Shown here in pieces: positions 36,201-44,214 of a DNA stretch of 64,000 bases. The translations under genes were made by a program, and so were the position numbers. The stretch spans positions 25,578,652-25,642,651 of the forward strand of contig NW_004454181.1 in NCBI RefSeq assembly GCF_000283155.1. The letters are read 5' to 3'. This DNA comes from Ceratotherium simum simum. Taxonomy: Eukaryota > Chordata > Mammalia > Perissodactyla > Rhinocerotidae. A model generated the notes under the pieces. The model was not told the origin of the DNA. It saw only the letters and a list, made by a program, of their open reading frames with translations, and did not search any database. The stretch's first letter is position 1; each line of letters begins with the position of its first letter.

Positions 36201-38890
36201 CAGAAAACCTCTCCGCAGCCTCTGCTGCTCCAAGCCCTAGAGCCCACAGTTTGCCCAGGGGCTGGGGCAGGAAGGAGCAGGCATCTGGAGAAAGGATGCA
36301 GAACTGGGAGGAAGACACTCTCATGCCAGAAGAGGTGGAAGTCAGTGGGCACTGAAAATCCTTCCTTAACCCTGTGAGTGCGGGCCTTGTGTATCCATTA
36401 GTTGAGCGAGAGTGAGCTAGGAAAGAGTGTCAGACTCCATGGGGCGGCAGGGGCCGAGGTGGGGCACTTGCATGCTCTCGGTCCCTCAGCAAGACCCTGA
36501 GACCCAGCCCCAACAGGGCAAACTGGCCCTGGGAGTTCTTTAAAAATTCACAGAGCCACTCCCATCCACATCACAAGCCCTTGGTTTGATAGCTCCTGCC
36601 TCTTGTCCAGATGAGTTACGAAGTGCTGTGTGAGTGCCCTGCAGAATAGGCAGGCCTCTGGCCAGGGAGCAGACACTTCCTGTCTATGAGGTGCCCAGCA
36701 CCATTCCAGGCAGGGGATTGAACAGTCATCAGAACTGATGCGGTCCTTGTCCCCATGGAGCTCATGCTCACAGGTGATGATTGCTGCTCACTTTTACTTT
36801 TTTGAAGGAAAAAGTGAAAAAGACTTCCAGAAGTTGCAGGTGGTGGCTCGCTGCAGCTGAGCAGGGCTTGTTCCCCTCACCACCACCTTCTGGCCTTCTC
36901 TTGCTGTGTGTTCCTGGAGGGGCATGCAAGGGAGGGCCACCTGCTCACATGCCTGGGGGAGCATGCTGCACCCAGGGACACTCCTCTCTGAGAGGCTCAC
37001 CTCCCGCTCTTGGTCCCGCCCATGCGCCTGGAGCCTGCCCACCCTGTCGGCGATCCTGGGTAGCTGGGGTCTCCTGAGCTCTGGGAAACTCCCTGCTGCT
37101 GCTCTCCCAGGCTCCTTCCATGGCTGGGATCCAACTGAGTCGCTCACTGTGGGGGGAGGGAGAAGTCAGGGGGCCATCTGGAGCGCAGGCTGAGCAGCTG
37201 GATCCCACAAAGGGGCCAGGAGGGAGGCTCCCAGACGGGGCTGCAAGGACTGTGCATCTGGGAAAGCTCTCCAGCCTGGGCCAGGGGATCCATCCTCCCC
37301 CTCGTCTGTCCCAGAGCTGTGTGGTGACCTTGCCTGAGTCTCTGCCCCTCTGTGGGCCTCAGTTTTCCCACCGGTGTACAAGGAAAGGGGAGGAGGGTGT
37401 TCCTTCCAGTTCAAACATATGTGATTCCTCCCATGAGTTGGGTGGGGCAGGGAGGGAGGTCTGGGGGTCAGAGAGAAAATTGGAGTCACATTGCAGTCTC
37501 TTGGGGAAGAGCGTTTTGAGAACAACTAGTTGAGGGCTCTGGGGAACAAGGGAAAAAATCTTCCATGAGCTCTGGAGTCAAGGCCAGCTGAAGAGTAGGA
37601 ATGGAGGACAGTGGGAGGGAAATCAGAAGGCTCCTCTCACATGCTACATGGTGTACGAAAAATTAAAGCTCTTTGAAGGTTAGACTTCCCTTGACCCTCC
37701 CTGTCCATCCTGTCCCTTCCCACACTCCTCCCCAGAAGTCAGCACTGCCATCCTTTTGATGTGTCTCTTTTTAGACTCTTTTCTCCACATTTGCAACTGC
37801 AGAAATGTGTGTCCGTAGAAGACATGCATTGTTGTTTCATACCAGATTTTGATCTACCAATAGTAGAAGTGCCGAATATTTTCATTTTAAGCTTCTGTGC
37901 CCCCAAGTCTCAGCCTATTAGGAAACAATTTAATGCACCAAGAGACCTTTGTTACGAACCCATGGGACCTCAGAACTGGAAGGGCCCTTAGACATTATGG
38001 CCAACTCCTCCCCCTTTAATGGAGCAGGAAACTGAAGCTAGAGTGGGGGAGTGCTCAGCTCTAAGTCCCACAGCAGATCAATGGCTGAGCTGGGGGTAGA
38101 CCCAGGATCCTGTCCTGCAGTCCTGCACTGAATGTCCTTTTCTTCTGCCCTGTGGGGCAGGCTCACTCCCCACTTCTCCTGGTGCTGGGGTGCCGGGCTT
38201 TTCCATGCCTCACACCCTCCTGCCTCCTCCCGACAGGTACCTGTCTCACACTGAGCTGGCCCCACTGCGTGCGCCCCTCATCCCCATGGAGCACTGCACC
38301 ACCCGCTTTTTCGAGACCTGTGACCTGGACCACGACAAGTACATCGCCCTGGATGAGTGGGCCGGCTGCTTTGGCATCAAGGAGCGTGAGTGTCTGAGCA
38401 AAGGGGCCGTGTCCTCTCCCTCCCTCCTCTCTGCTCTTTCTGTCGTCTGTGTGTCTGTCCTCTCTGCCTGGCTCCGCTCTCTGTGCCTAGTTAACTCCTG
38501 TCTGCTCTCCCTGTCTGAGTGGTCCTTGCTCTCTCCAGCAGCTTCCTGATCTTTCTCTGTCCATCCGGCTGTCTCTTTCTCTTTCCCTTCCTCAAGCGTT
38601 AGCACTCACTCTGTGTCTGGCACTATTTTGGGAACCGGCAGGCACTTAAAGAGGAAACAGGAAGTGTAACTTGGCAGTGTGTGTGGCAAGGACACCAGAC
38701 AGGGAACCAAAGTTCTCAGTCACTGACTTCCTGGGTGACCTTGGCCTGGTCACCTGGCCCCTGCTCCTGGGGATGGATGGGACCCACCGACTCCTCGGGA
38801 AGCACGTCTTCACAGGCACAGGGCCTCATTTCTAACTCCGCTCTCTCTTCTTCCTTTGCAGAGGATATCGACAAGGATCTGGTGATCTAA
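27218..38890 (+). CDS. SPARC: SPARC (osteonectin/BM-40), whole coding region, 9 coding exons
   Basis: Join 27218-27274, 28698-28760, 29372-29459, 30915-31036, 32901-33021, 35134-35267, 35954-36102, 38237-38385, 38862-38890; 912 nt, 303 residues plus stop, the usual SPARC length. SPARC is a secreted matricellular glycoprotein that binds Ca2+, collagen and growth factors and limits cell adhesion. Order seen: signal peptide 1-17; acidic Glu-rich segment about 18-69; follistatin-like domain about 70-153 with ten Cys (72, 77, 83, 93, 95, 101, 112, 123, 130, 149); extracellular calcium-binding domain about 154-303 with Cys155/265 and Cys273/289. The sequon Asn116-Lys-Thr and the GHK tripeptide (138-140) are present. 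The five residues known as the collagen-binding epitope in other mammals (Arg166, Asn173, Leu259, Met262, Glu263) are all conserved. EF-hand 1 spans about Asp239-Glu251 with the characteristic inserted Pro242; EF-hand 2 is Asp274-Glu285. All introns are GT-AG and phases match. The identification rests on near-complete agreement with remembered mammalian SPARC. Confidence 0.98.
27275..28697 (+). other. SPARC: SPARC intron 2
   Basis: Donor gtgagt, acceptor tcctgacag. About 27656-28010 resembles an old dispersed repeat (ttggttgcaagcgacagactcc...), and the (AAT)n tract follows. No other feature seen. Confidence 0.8.
28262..28318 (+). repeat. (AAT)n microsatellite in SPARC intron 2
   Basis: Imperfect then uninterrupted ATA/AAT triplets (ttaataataataataataat). 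Confidence 0.9.
28698..28760 (+). CDS. SPARC: SPARC exon 3: acidic domain, first part
   Basis: Residues 20-40 (63 nt, phase 0 at both ends), rich in Glu/Asp: the start of the low-affinity calcium-binding acidic domain. The acceptor reads cagcag, so splicing could occur after either CAG; the upstream one gives Gln20-Gln21 and the downstream one drops a single Gln. Donor gtacgt starts at 28761. Confidence 0.96.
29372..29459 (+). CDS. SPARC: SPARC exon 4: acidic domain, second part
   Basis: Residues 41-69 plus the first base of codon 70. It holds runs of Glu (60-61, 63-65) that complete the acidic segment. The acceptor is ...ccaccccag; the donor is gtaggt at 29460. From memory, Pro42 and Glu57 differ from human Ser42 and Asp57. 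Both lie in a poorly conserved, flexible region. Confidence 0.96.
29460..30914 (+). other. SPARC: SPARC intron 4
   Basis: Donor gtaggt, acceptor ctaccag. Apart from a forward MIR at 30055-30270 I see no repeat and no coding signal; ORFs crossing it are chance extensions. Confidence 0.75.
30055..30270 (+). repeat. MIR SINE fragment in intron 4
   Basis: Forward MIR: agagttaagagcatggaccctggaggcaaacc..., gagcctcagcttcctcacttctcacaagg..., ggcccagtgcccggcagagc. Confidence 0.75.
30915..31036 (+). CDS. SPARC: SPARC exon 5: N-terminal half of follistatin-like domain
   Basis: Residues 70-110, with six cysteines (72, 77, 83, 93, 95, 101) of the EGF-like hairpin part of the follistatin-like domain. Asn88-Asn89-Ser90 forms a nominal sequon, but it is followed by Pro91, which usually blocks use. 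The acceptor ...tctaccag ends at 30914; the donor gtgagg starts at 31037. Confidence 0.97.
31375..31590 (+). repeat. MIR SINE fragment in intron 5
   Basis: Forward MIR: tgtgggttctgggtcacactgaagg..., gctgaaactttccatgtctccattttttcatctataaagaggggg..., ataatgcctggtacttaataagtacccaatatgtgctatt. Confidence 0.75.
31628..31670 (+). repeat. (CCAT)n microsatellite in intron 5
   Basis: Imperfect tandem CATC/CCAT tetramers, followed by an L2-like taaatatttattgagcaccc segment. Confidence 0.85.
31990..32600. mobile_element. Probable old solitary LTR remnant in intron 5
   Basis: A roughly 600-bp block with a mid-repetitive look (gactcagcatacagttactcatagttaagatttattacagc..., aaattccagattctcagaaggaaagcag..., cacagtgagccacctttatcat...). 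I recall similar sequence as an ERV-class LTR but cannot assign the family or orientation. Confidence 0.4.
32695..32850 (+). repeat. MIR SINE fragment, just upstream of exon 6
   Basis: Forward MIR: gagcattggcctgggagcccaaagagtgggttc..., ctgtatgaccttggactaatcatattcctcgc..., catctctgaaatgggtgaggatgg. It ends about 50 bp before exon 6. Confidence 0.7.
32901..33021 (+). CDS. SPARC: SPARC exon 6: Kazal-like half of follistatin domain
   Basis: Residues 111-150 plus one base of codon 151. It contains Cys112, 123, 130 and 149, the used glycosylation sequon Asn116-Lys-Thr, and Gly-His-Lys at 138-140, the copper-binding and angiogenic tripeptide known from SPARC proteolysis. The acceptor ...ttgcccatag ends at 32900; the donor gtgagt starts at 33022. 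Confidence 0.97.
33022..35133 (+). other. SPARC: SPARC intron 6
   Basis: Donor gtgagt, acceptor ggacctag. It contains a short forward MIR piece (about 33100-33200), the composite ERE at 34347-34668, and otherwise unassigned sequence. Confidence 0.8.
34347..34668 (+). mobile_element. ERE SINE, long composite form, in SPARC intron 6
   Basis: 322-bp copy with head, body A and body B in order, like the one at 8071. The 16-bp duplication AAGAATGTTCTGGTGG lies at 34331-34346 and 34669-34684. It sits about 465 bp upstream of exon 7, sense to SPARC. Confidence 0.94.
35134..35267 (+). CDS. SPARC: SPARC exon 7: start of EC domain, collagen-contact helix
   Basis: Completes codon 151, then runs to residue 195. 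Cys155 pairs with Cys265 in known structures. Arg166 and Asn173 of the collagen-binding epitope are present on the helix at about 160-180. Asn184 replaces the Asp I recall from human. The acceptor ...ttttggacctag ends at 35133; the donor gtaagt starts at 35268. Confidence 0.97.
35578..35755 (+). mobile_element. hAT-Charlie MER5-family element in intron 7
   Basis: tcttaaactttagtggacatattaagaac..., cttcctgggccccacctcaggcctactgaattagtgcttctgg..., gctgcattttaacacactccctggg. This matches the MER5 consensus layout. Confidence 0.8.
35954..36102 (+). CDS. SPARC: SPARC exon 8: EC-domain helices and first part of EF-hand 1
   Basis: Residues 196-244 plus two bases of codon 245. It includes the Lys/Glu-rich helix that starts at Val196 and the beginning of the variant EF-hand 1 loop (Asp239, Pro242, Asp244). 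The acceptor ...tgctcccacag ends at 35953; the donor gtaaga starts at 36103, so an intron splits the EF-hand 1 loop at Gly245, as in other mammals. Confidence 0.97.
36103..38236 (+). other. SPARC: SPARC intron 8
   Basis: Donor gtaaga, acceptor ctcccgacag. Holds a reverse L2 piece (about 36670-36775), a weak forward MIR (37310-37430) and a reverse MIR (37985-38130). No other gene seen; long ORFs on both strands overlap but show no codon signal or homology that I recognise. Confidence 0.75.
37985..38130 (-). repeat. MIR SINE fragment in intron 8
   Basis: Reverse MIR: ccctttaatggagcaggaaactgaagctagag... cccacagcagatcaatggctgagctgggggtagacccagg. It ends about 107 bp before exon 9. Confidence 0.7.
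38237..38385 (+). CDS. SPARC: SPARC exon 9: rest of EF-hand 1 and EF-hand 2
   Basis: Residues 245-294 plus one base of codon 295. It carries Leu259, Met262 and Glu263 (collagen contacts), Cys265, and the canonical EF-hand 2 loop Asp274-Glu285 bracketed by Cys273 and Cys289. Position 277 is His where I recall Asn in human; loop position 4 is not a side-chain calcium ligand. The donor gtgagt starts at 38386. Confidence 0.97.
38862..38890 (+). CDS. SPARC: SPARC exon 10, coding end and stop codon
   Basis: Encodes the last nine residues, ending Asp-Leu-Val-Ile, then TAA at 38888-38890. The codon split across intron 9 reads CAG, giving Glu294-Gln295 as I recall for mouse, rather than the human Gln-Lys. 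The acceptor ...cctttgcag ends at 38861. Confidence 0.96.
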
Positions 38891-38998
38891 ACTCCTGCCT
38901 CCTTCCGCAGGACCGGAGTCTCTCTCTCTGACATTTCCCTTCCTGATTCCCCCAATGTTTAAAATGTTTGGATGGTTTGTTGTTCTGCCTGGGGACAA

Positions 38999-39038
38999 GG
39001 TGCTAATATAGATTTAAATGAATACACTAACGGTGCTA
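38999..39038 (+). promoter_or_regulatory. SPARC: Paired miR-29 family target sites
   Basis: Two GGTGCTA heptamers at 38999-39005 and 39032-39038, 33 nt apart, match the miR-29 seed with the opposing A (7mer-A1 class). SPARC repression by miR-29 through its 3'UTR is established in other mammals; use here is inferred from conserved position just after the stop codon. Confidence 0.7.
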
Positions 39039-40038
39039 AATATGGAAATTTTAACCCAAGTCATGACACTCTTAGTTGTAGCTCGGCTGTCAAGGCCTCT
39101 TGCTCACCCACTAACGGTCCCATTTTTCTCTTGCCATTCGCAGCACTGCCCATTGTCTTAGTGGCATGTGGGTGGAAACTGACCTGCTCAAGTCTGCCTT
39201 CAGCACATAGTGTGTCTTCAGATTTTCTCTCTATTTGTCTTTTGAAACTAATACTCACCAAGTCAGACTTTGTGTTAATTTTATTTAGGGTATTGGCGGC
39301 CGGGGGAGGCCTTCCTCATGTGGCTTGAAGGTCGGCAAAGGGAAGTAATAGACACGTGACGTTGGCAAGGATGTTTCTGGGACCAGAGGACTGTGGTGGA
39401 GAAATCCCTGCAGATCCATCAACCAGAAGCACAGATAACAAGTCTGTTTGCCTGGGGCTGTGACCGAAAGAACCCGAGGCCGTGTTATGAAAATACGTAA
39501 ACTCGTACATAAACCCAGTTCCTCACCGTTTCCACCCCCCACCTTCCAGTGCCATTTCTTTCCACATTAGGCTGTTGGTTCAAACTTTTGGGAGCTGTGG
39601 ACCACAGTTCTCTAGGCTCCTCCTGGCCCATGGGGGCGTGGATCACCACATCCTACAGGGCTTCTCCCCTCCTAACTGCCTGTGGGAGATGCAGGACTGG
39701 GAGGCTGTTTCAGCCAGGAAGGCCAAAATCAAGAGCAAGGCGTAGAAAGTTGTAAAACAGAAAAAGTAGAGTTGGTGAATTGGTTTTGTTTTTTGTTTTT
39801 TTTTGTTTCACATTTGGTGCCTGTCATGAGGGGTCTTTCCCTCTGTTTCTAGCATGTTCCTCCTTTTCTCCCTCTCCCCCTTTTTCTTCTATTAACCAAG
39901 AGAAACTTCAATGTCAATGGGATGGTCGGATCTCACAGGCTGAGAACTCGTTCACCTCCAAGCATTTCATGGAAAAGCTGCTTCTTATTAATCATGCAAA
40001 CTCTCGCCATGTTGTGAAGAGTTTGACAAATCTTTCGA

Positions 40039-40044
40039 AATAAA
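40039..40044 (+). promoter_or_regulatory. SPARC: SPARC proximal polyadenylation signal
   Basis: Canonical AATAAA, followed about 40 nt downstream by a GT-rich stretch (tgcatgtgtcttggtcttagt), the usual arrangement of a strong cleavage site. The surroundings match the remembered end of the abundant short SPARC mRNA. Confidence 0.88.
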
Positions 40045-40594
40045 AAGTAATGACTTAGAAACTGCCTTCCTGAGTGATTTTGCATGTGTCTTGGTCTTAG
40101 TCACCTCATTACCCTGACACACAGACACGTGGACATATGTGTCTCCACATGACTGCACAAATGCAAACACGCTGTTATGCTTTTGTACACACACAGGCTT
40201 ATTTATAAACAGGGAGTGTAGGGTTCCTATAAGCACAAATTTAACTTGCTTTTAATTTTGTGACCTGCGGGCTAACACTTTTTCATTATTGCACTTCATT
40301 ATCAGAAGCACCAGGCTAAACGACTATCTCCTTTCACTAATCATTCATTCATTCCTCCATTTATTCAATAAATGTATATGATGTACCTACTATGTACCAG
40401 ATCCCACGCCAGGTGCTGGAGACAATTGTGGCAATGCAGACAAAGCATTTGTTCTTCTGGGACTTATAGTCTGGCGAGGAATAGATTAAACAATTGCACA
40501 ACTAAATAGAAATTACAAGATGTGATAGGTGCAATGAAGGAAGAGTATAAAAAACCATAAATGTGCGTAGTAGGAGCACACAACATTATTCTAG

Positions 40595-40808
40595 AATCGT
40601 ATTGTCCCATATGGTAGCCACTACCCATGCATGGCTATTTAGATTTAAATTTAAATTAATTATAATTGAAAATTCAGTTCCTCAGTCACACTAGACACTT
40701 GTCAAGTCTTCCATAACCACATGTGGCTAGTGGTTACCCTACTGAACAGGGCAGATCTAGAATATTTTCAGCATTGCAGAAAATTCTAGTGGACAGGGCT
40801 GTTCCAGG
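40595..40808. mobile_element. hAT-Charlie non-autonomous element (MER3-like) in distal 3'UTR
   Basis: ccatatggtagccactacccatgcatggctatttagatttaaatttaaattaatt..., ccacatgtggctagtggttaccctactg, ending near ctagtggacagggct. It is inserted in the reverse L2 and, from memory, also present in human, so ancient. Confidence 0.8.
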
Positions 40809-41112
40809 GCTTCCTTGAGAAAATTTGAGCTGAGTCACAAAGGAAAAGAAGGAATTAAGAGCGTGTTGGGGAGAGGGGAGAGGACAGGGAAAGAGCATTT
40901 CAGACAGAGGGAAAAGCCTGTGCAAAAGTCGAGGTAAATGGGGAGCATGATGAGTTCCAAGCCAGGATGGCTGGTGTACCAAATGAAGGGCAGGTCACAC
41001 TGGATGAGGCTGAAGAGGTGGGCAGAGGCCAGACCATGCAGCCTGGTAGGCCATGGTAAGGAGTTTGGATTTTATGTTTTGTGCAATGGGAAGTCATTGG
41101 AGGGTTTTAAAC

Positions 41113-41136
41113 CAGAGAGAGAGAGAGAGAGAGAGA
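41113..41136 (+). repeat. (GA)n microsatellite
   Basis: Uninterrupted agagagag tract of about 24 bp in the distal SPARC 3'UTR. Confidence 0.95.
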
Positions 41137-41226
41137 CAGGATTGGATTTGCTTTAAAAAGAACATTCTGGTTCTGGAAAGACAATGGCATCATAAGTCCA
41201 CAGACCACTCTTTAAATCTCATGCAT

Positions 41227-41438
41227 GGGCCGGCCCCGTGGCTTAGTGGTTGAGTGAGCGCGCTCCACTGCTGGCGACCCGGGTTCGGATCCCGGGCTCG
41301 CACCGACGCGCTGCTTCTCCGGCCATGCTGAGGCCGCGTCCCACATACAGCAACTAGAAGGATGTGCAGCTATGACACACAACTATCTACTGGGGCTTTG
41401 GGGGAAAACAATAAATAAATAAAATCTTAAAAAAAGAA
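41227..41438 (+). mobile_element. ERE SINE (head plus body A) in distal SPARC 3'UTR
   Basis: Well-preserved head (A-box-like gtggcttagtggttgagtg, B-box-like ggttcggatcc), body A, and a tail containing three overlapping AATAAA hexamers (41410, 41414, 41418). The 15-bp duplication TTAAATCTCATGCAT lies at 41212-41226 and 41439-41453. The flanks rejoin into sequence conserved with the human distal SPARC 3'UTR. Confidence 0.94.
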
Positions 41439-41549
41439 TTAAATCTCATGCATGTTCATCATGCTATTGTGCTGCCAAGCCCAGAGGTGCCAAGCCCAGA
41501 GTTGGTTTTTTTCCCTTCTTATTTTAAATTGTTTTCAAATTACTAAAAT

Positions 41550-41555
41550 AATACA
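41550..41555 (+). promoter_or_regulatory. SPARC: Candidate distal polyadenylation signal, non-canonical (AATACA)
   Basis: At the point where I recall a canonical hexamer in human long SPARC mRNA, this sequence reads aataatacaaac. AATACA is a known weak variant. Whether it is used cannot be judged from sequence. Confidence 0.35.
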
Positions 41556-42054
41556 AACTCATAAAAAAATCAAACTGTATTCTGCTGTTCTCTTTTCTAC
41601 ACAACAAGAGGGAGAGATTGGCCAGTTTGGTCCTGGCCATTTGAGTAATGCAAGCCCGGCACTAGTCTCATTATCTCCAGGAATCTGGGCAGAGAGATTG
41701 ATAGGGTAAATTTCAATATTGGCTCGTTCGTTCATCCACAATGTTTACCAGGTGCCCACAGTATGTTAGGCATGTCCCATGTTCTCATGAGGAAGGCAGG
41801 CATGGTCCCTCTGCCCTGGAGCCTTCATTCTGGCTGGGCAGACAATGTACAAGTTAATACCATTTCAGGTAGAATCACGTGCTGTAAGGGAAACAGAGCA
41901 GAGAGCTCTGATGGAACATGGCTTGGATGGGGTGTTCCTTCGGGGAGGGAGGGAGATGGGGCATCTGCCCCGAGGACTGTAGGATGTGATCCTTGCACCC
42001 TGGTCAGCCAGGGGCCTATCATCGGTGTAATGCACAAACTCACTATCACAACAG

Positions 42055-42180
42055 CTCTGCCACAAACTTACAGATGTAGAAACTGATGTTCAGAGAGGTT
42101 GAGTGACCTGGTCATGTGATGAGGCAATGAAATAAGGAAGGAGGTAGAACCCAGAGCTTTCTCCCCCATATCTGGATGCC
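42055..42180 (-). repeat. MIR SINE fragment
   Basis: Reverse MIR: cttacagatgtagaaactgatgttcagagaggttgagtgacctgg... agaacccagagc. Confidence 0.7.
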
Positions 42181-42839
42181 TCCCTATAAGGAGCTCCTCA
42201 GAGTTTTCAAGGGAAAGGCAGCATCAGCAAGAGGCACAAAGCATGAACCAGCCCAGGGCCCTGGAGGACAAGGAAGGGCTGCACGCCCTGCTGGCTGCGG
42301 CAAAACCGATCCGCTGAGCTAACAGGGGCCCTCAGAATCCAGAGTCCTTAAAGGCAGTGTTTCCATATCCTCCTTCTGTCTGTGCTTTCCTTGCCTTTAA
42401 ATCAAATCACTTAAAAAAACCCAACAACTTAACATTTAAAGAAAATTATCTCATTATGTTGGGTGGAAAATCAGTATCATTTACCATAAATAGAGATAAG
42501 CCTTAAAGATAAGTAAATATAGTAAAAAATATAAATACAGTGAAAAAGCAATGTTATTCAATTATGAACGTGCCCTGCGCTTGAAGGATGCTCTGTTTCT
42601 TGTTAAAAGAAGAAATCTAGGAGACTTTCTCTTTGATAACCAGAGGGTCCAAAAGAGAATCGAATTACACTTAACTCACTGTCAATTCATGCCAAATCTG
42701 TAACTCTCCTAAAATCAACTCCTGTGCTGAAGTGGTGGGTATCCCTCCCTTTGGGTAATTCCTCTTTACCATGAAGGGGGTCTGAGTCCTTTGGAGATTA
42801 TCTAGGTCCCTGGTTACAGAAGCCTCCCTCCCTCTGCTG

Positions 42840-42986
42840 CAGAACTGGATTGAGTCCCACTTAGTCCAATGACCAAACACTGAGCTTGTTTTCTCATCTG
42901 TAAAATCCTGATGATAGTCGTCCCTGCCTCACAAGTCATTAATAAAAAAAATAATAATAATTACAATAATAATAATAATAATAATA
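42840..42986 (+). repeat. MIR fragment ending in an (AAT)n microsatellite
   Basis: MIR-like gagcttgttttctcatctgtaaaatcctgatgatag..., ccctgcctcacaagtcattaata, then AAT triplets at about 42946-42986. Confidence 0.75.
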
Positions 42987-43717
42987 CTCCCAACTTAACT
43001 GTGAGGGGCCTGCCCTTTCCCCACTGCCTAGACTGGTCCTTTATCCCTTGTCCTCTCTCATTTGTAAGGTTTCCTGCTTCAAGGCTACATTGCCTTTGGA
43101 AGGCGCTCAGGCGTGTCTCAGCTGTTAGGCTGTGCCGGGCTGCCTGGTGTCTGCATTGGTTTTGGCTACAGGACTGCAAGGGTTAAATGTGTCCAGCAGG
43201 AAACACAGAAACAAGGGCATGGTAAGGAGGTAAAGGGGCCCTGGAGAGGGAGGCAGGAGTCCAGTTTCCAGGCCCGCAGTGTGAGCCTGGACAAGTGCCT
43301 TCCGCTGTAGGGGTCCTGTCTCCCCTTCTAAAGAACGGTAGAGGGGAGCTGGATGAGATTGTCCTATTTTCAGACTCCATGAGATCTCTGCTTTTCTCCT
43401 TCTGAATAGGCTGTAGTGGGATGAGTAAGGACCTGGGGCCACTGAGGATTCACAACCTGGTTTCCAGATGGCCCCCCAGAGCCAGAGGGACCAGAGCTGC
43501 CTCCTCCCTGAGCCATAGGCTGGCGAGGCCGCTGAGGAGGGTCAGGGCGCCCCCTGGTGGGGCTGTGGGGAAAGGCTCCCAGAGCTGTGAGATGTGTCTG
43601 AACCCGCTGCTGAAGCATCCTAGCCGTAAGGACCCACGGAAGTCATCCCGTCCAGTCCTCTCCTTTTCTAAATGGGGAAACTGACCTTCACAGGAGTGGA
43701 AGATACTCCCTCAGGTA

Positions 43718-43910
43718 GAGTTGCCAGACAAAACACCGGACTCCCGGTCAAATCTGAATTTCAGATAAACAACAAATGATTTTTTTTTTAGTATAAGGAT
43801 GTCCCATGCAACGTTTAGGACATAATTCTGTTGGGAAATTATTCATTAGGTATCTGAAATTCAAGTTTGACCAGGTGTCCTGTCTTTTTCTTTGCTAAAC
43901 CTGGCAACTC
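43718..43910. mobile_element. Non-autonomous DNA transposon with long inverted arms (hAT-like)
   Basis: Left arm gagttgccagacaaaacacc...tctgaatttcagataaacaac; right arm read in reverse gagttgccaggtttagc...cttgaatttcagatacctaat. The arms are imperfect but clearly complementary over roughly 60-80 bp, with a short centre. The family name is not assigned. Confidence 0.7.
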
Positions 43911-44214
43911 CACCTCCAAGTCCACCCACTGAGTTAACATCTGAGCTCGGGCTGCAGCCCAGACGTGCGTGGGTGGGGGCCTCATCACACCTGACCAACG
44001 TCTTTTGCTAGCGGCTCTGCCCAGCACTCAGCAGGGGCAGGGGAAATGCTTGTTGACAGTGTTCCGGGAGACAGCAAGTGGAAGGGTGTCTGAATCCTGA
44101 CTTTGATGATTCCAGGAGTGTTTCAAACGGAAGACGGAAGATGGGTCCTCCCCACTCCCCCCACCCCCAGCCCCTGATACCATCAAAGACCCACGCCCGA
44201 GCTTTTGGTAATAG

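Larger units (their letters stand above)
38891..40062 (+). other. SPARC: SPARC 3'UTR, short form
   Basis: Follows the stop codon and runs to about 18 nt past the AATAAA at 40039. Stretches match remembered mammalian SPARC 3'UTR (for example around 39000-39070 and 39890-40060). It contains two miR-29 seed matches near its start and a T-rich run at 39784-39808. No ERE SINE is present in this part. The exact cleavage position is inferred. Confidence 0.85.
40345..41200 (-). repeat. L2 LINE fragment in distal 3'UTR, split by MER3-like element
   Basis: Reverse L2: ttcattcattcctccatttattcaataaatg... tactatgtaccagatcccacgccaggtgctggagacaattg... to about 40560, resuming about 40810 (aaatttgagctgagtcacaaagg... 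aaaagcctgtgcaaaagtc... ccaggccatgcagcctggtaggcc-type text) to about 41170. Confidence 0.7.
40063..41600 (+). other. SPARC: SPARC distal 3'UTR extension (minor long mRNA)
   Basis: Sequence beyond the proximal site continues to match the longer human SPARC transcript as I remember it, up to about 41580 (aaatcaaactgtattctgc). It is composed of a reverse L2 interrupted by a MER3-like hAT element, then a (GA)n tract, an ERE SINE and a conserved tail. Transcription here is inferred from homology. Confidence 0.55.

Noticed and set aside
36103..38236. Long ORFs on both strands in SPARC intron 8, considered as a nested gene
   Set aside because: The ORFs overlap on opposite strands, track with GC content and have no splice-linked partners or recognisable product.
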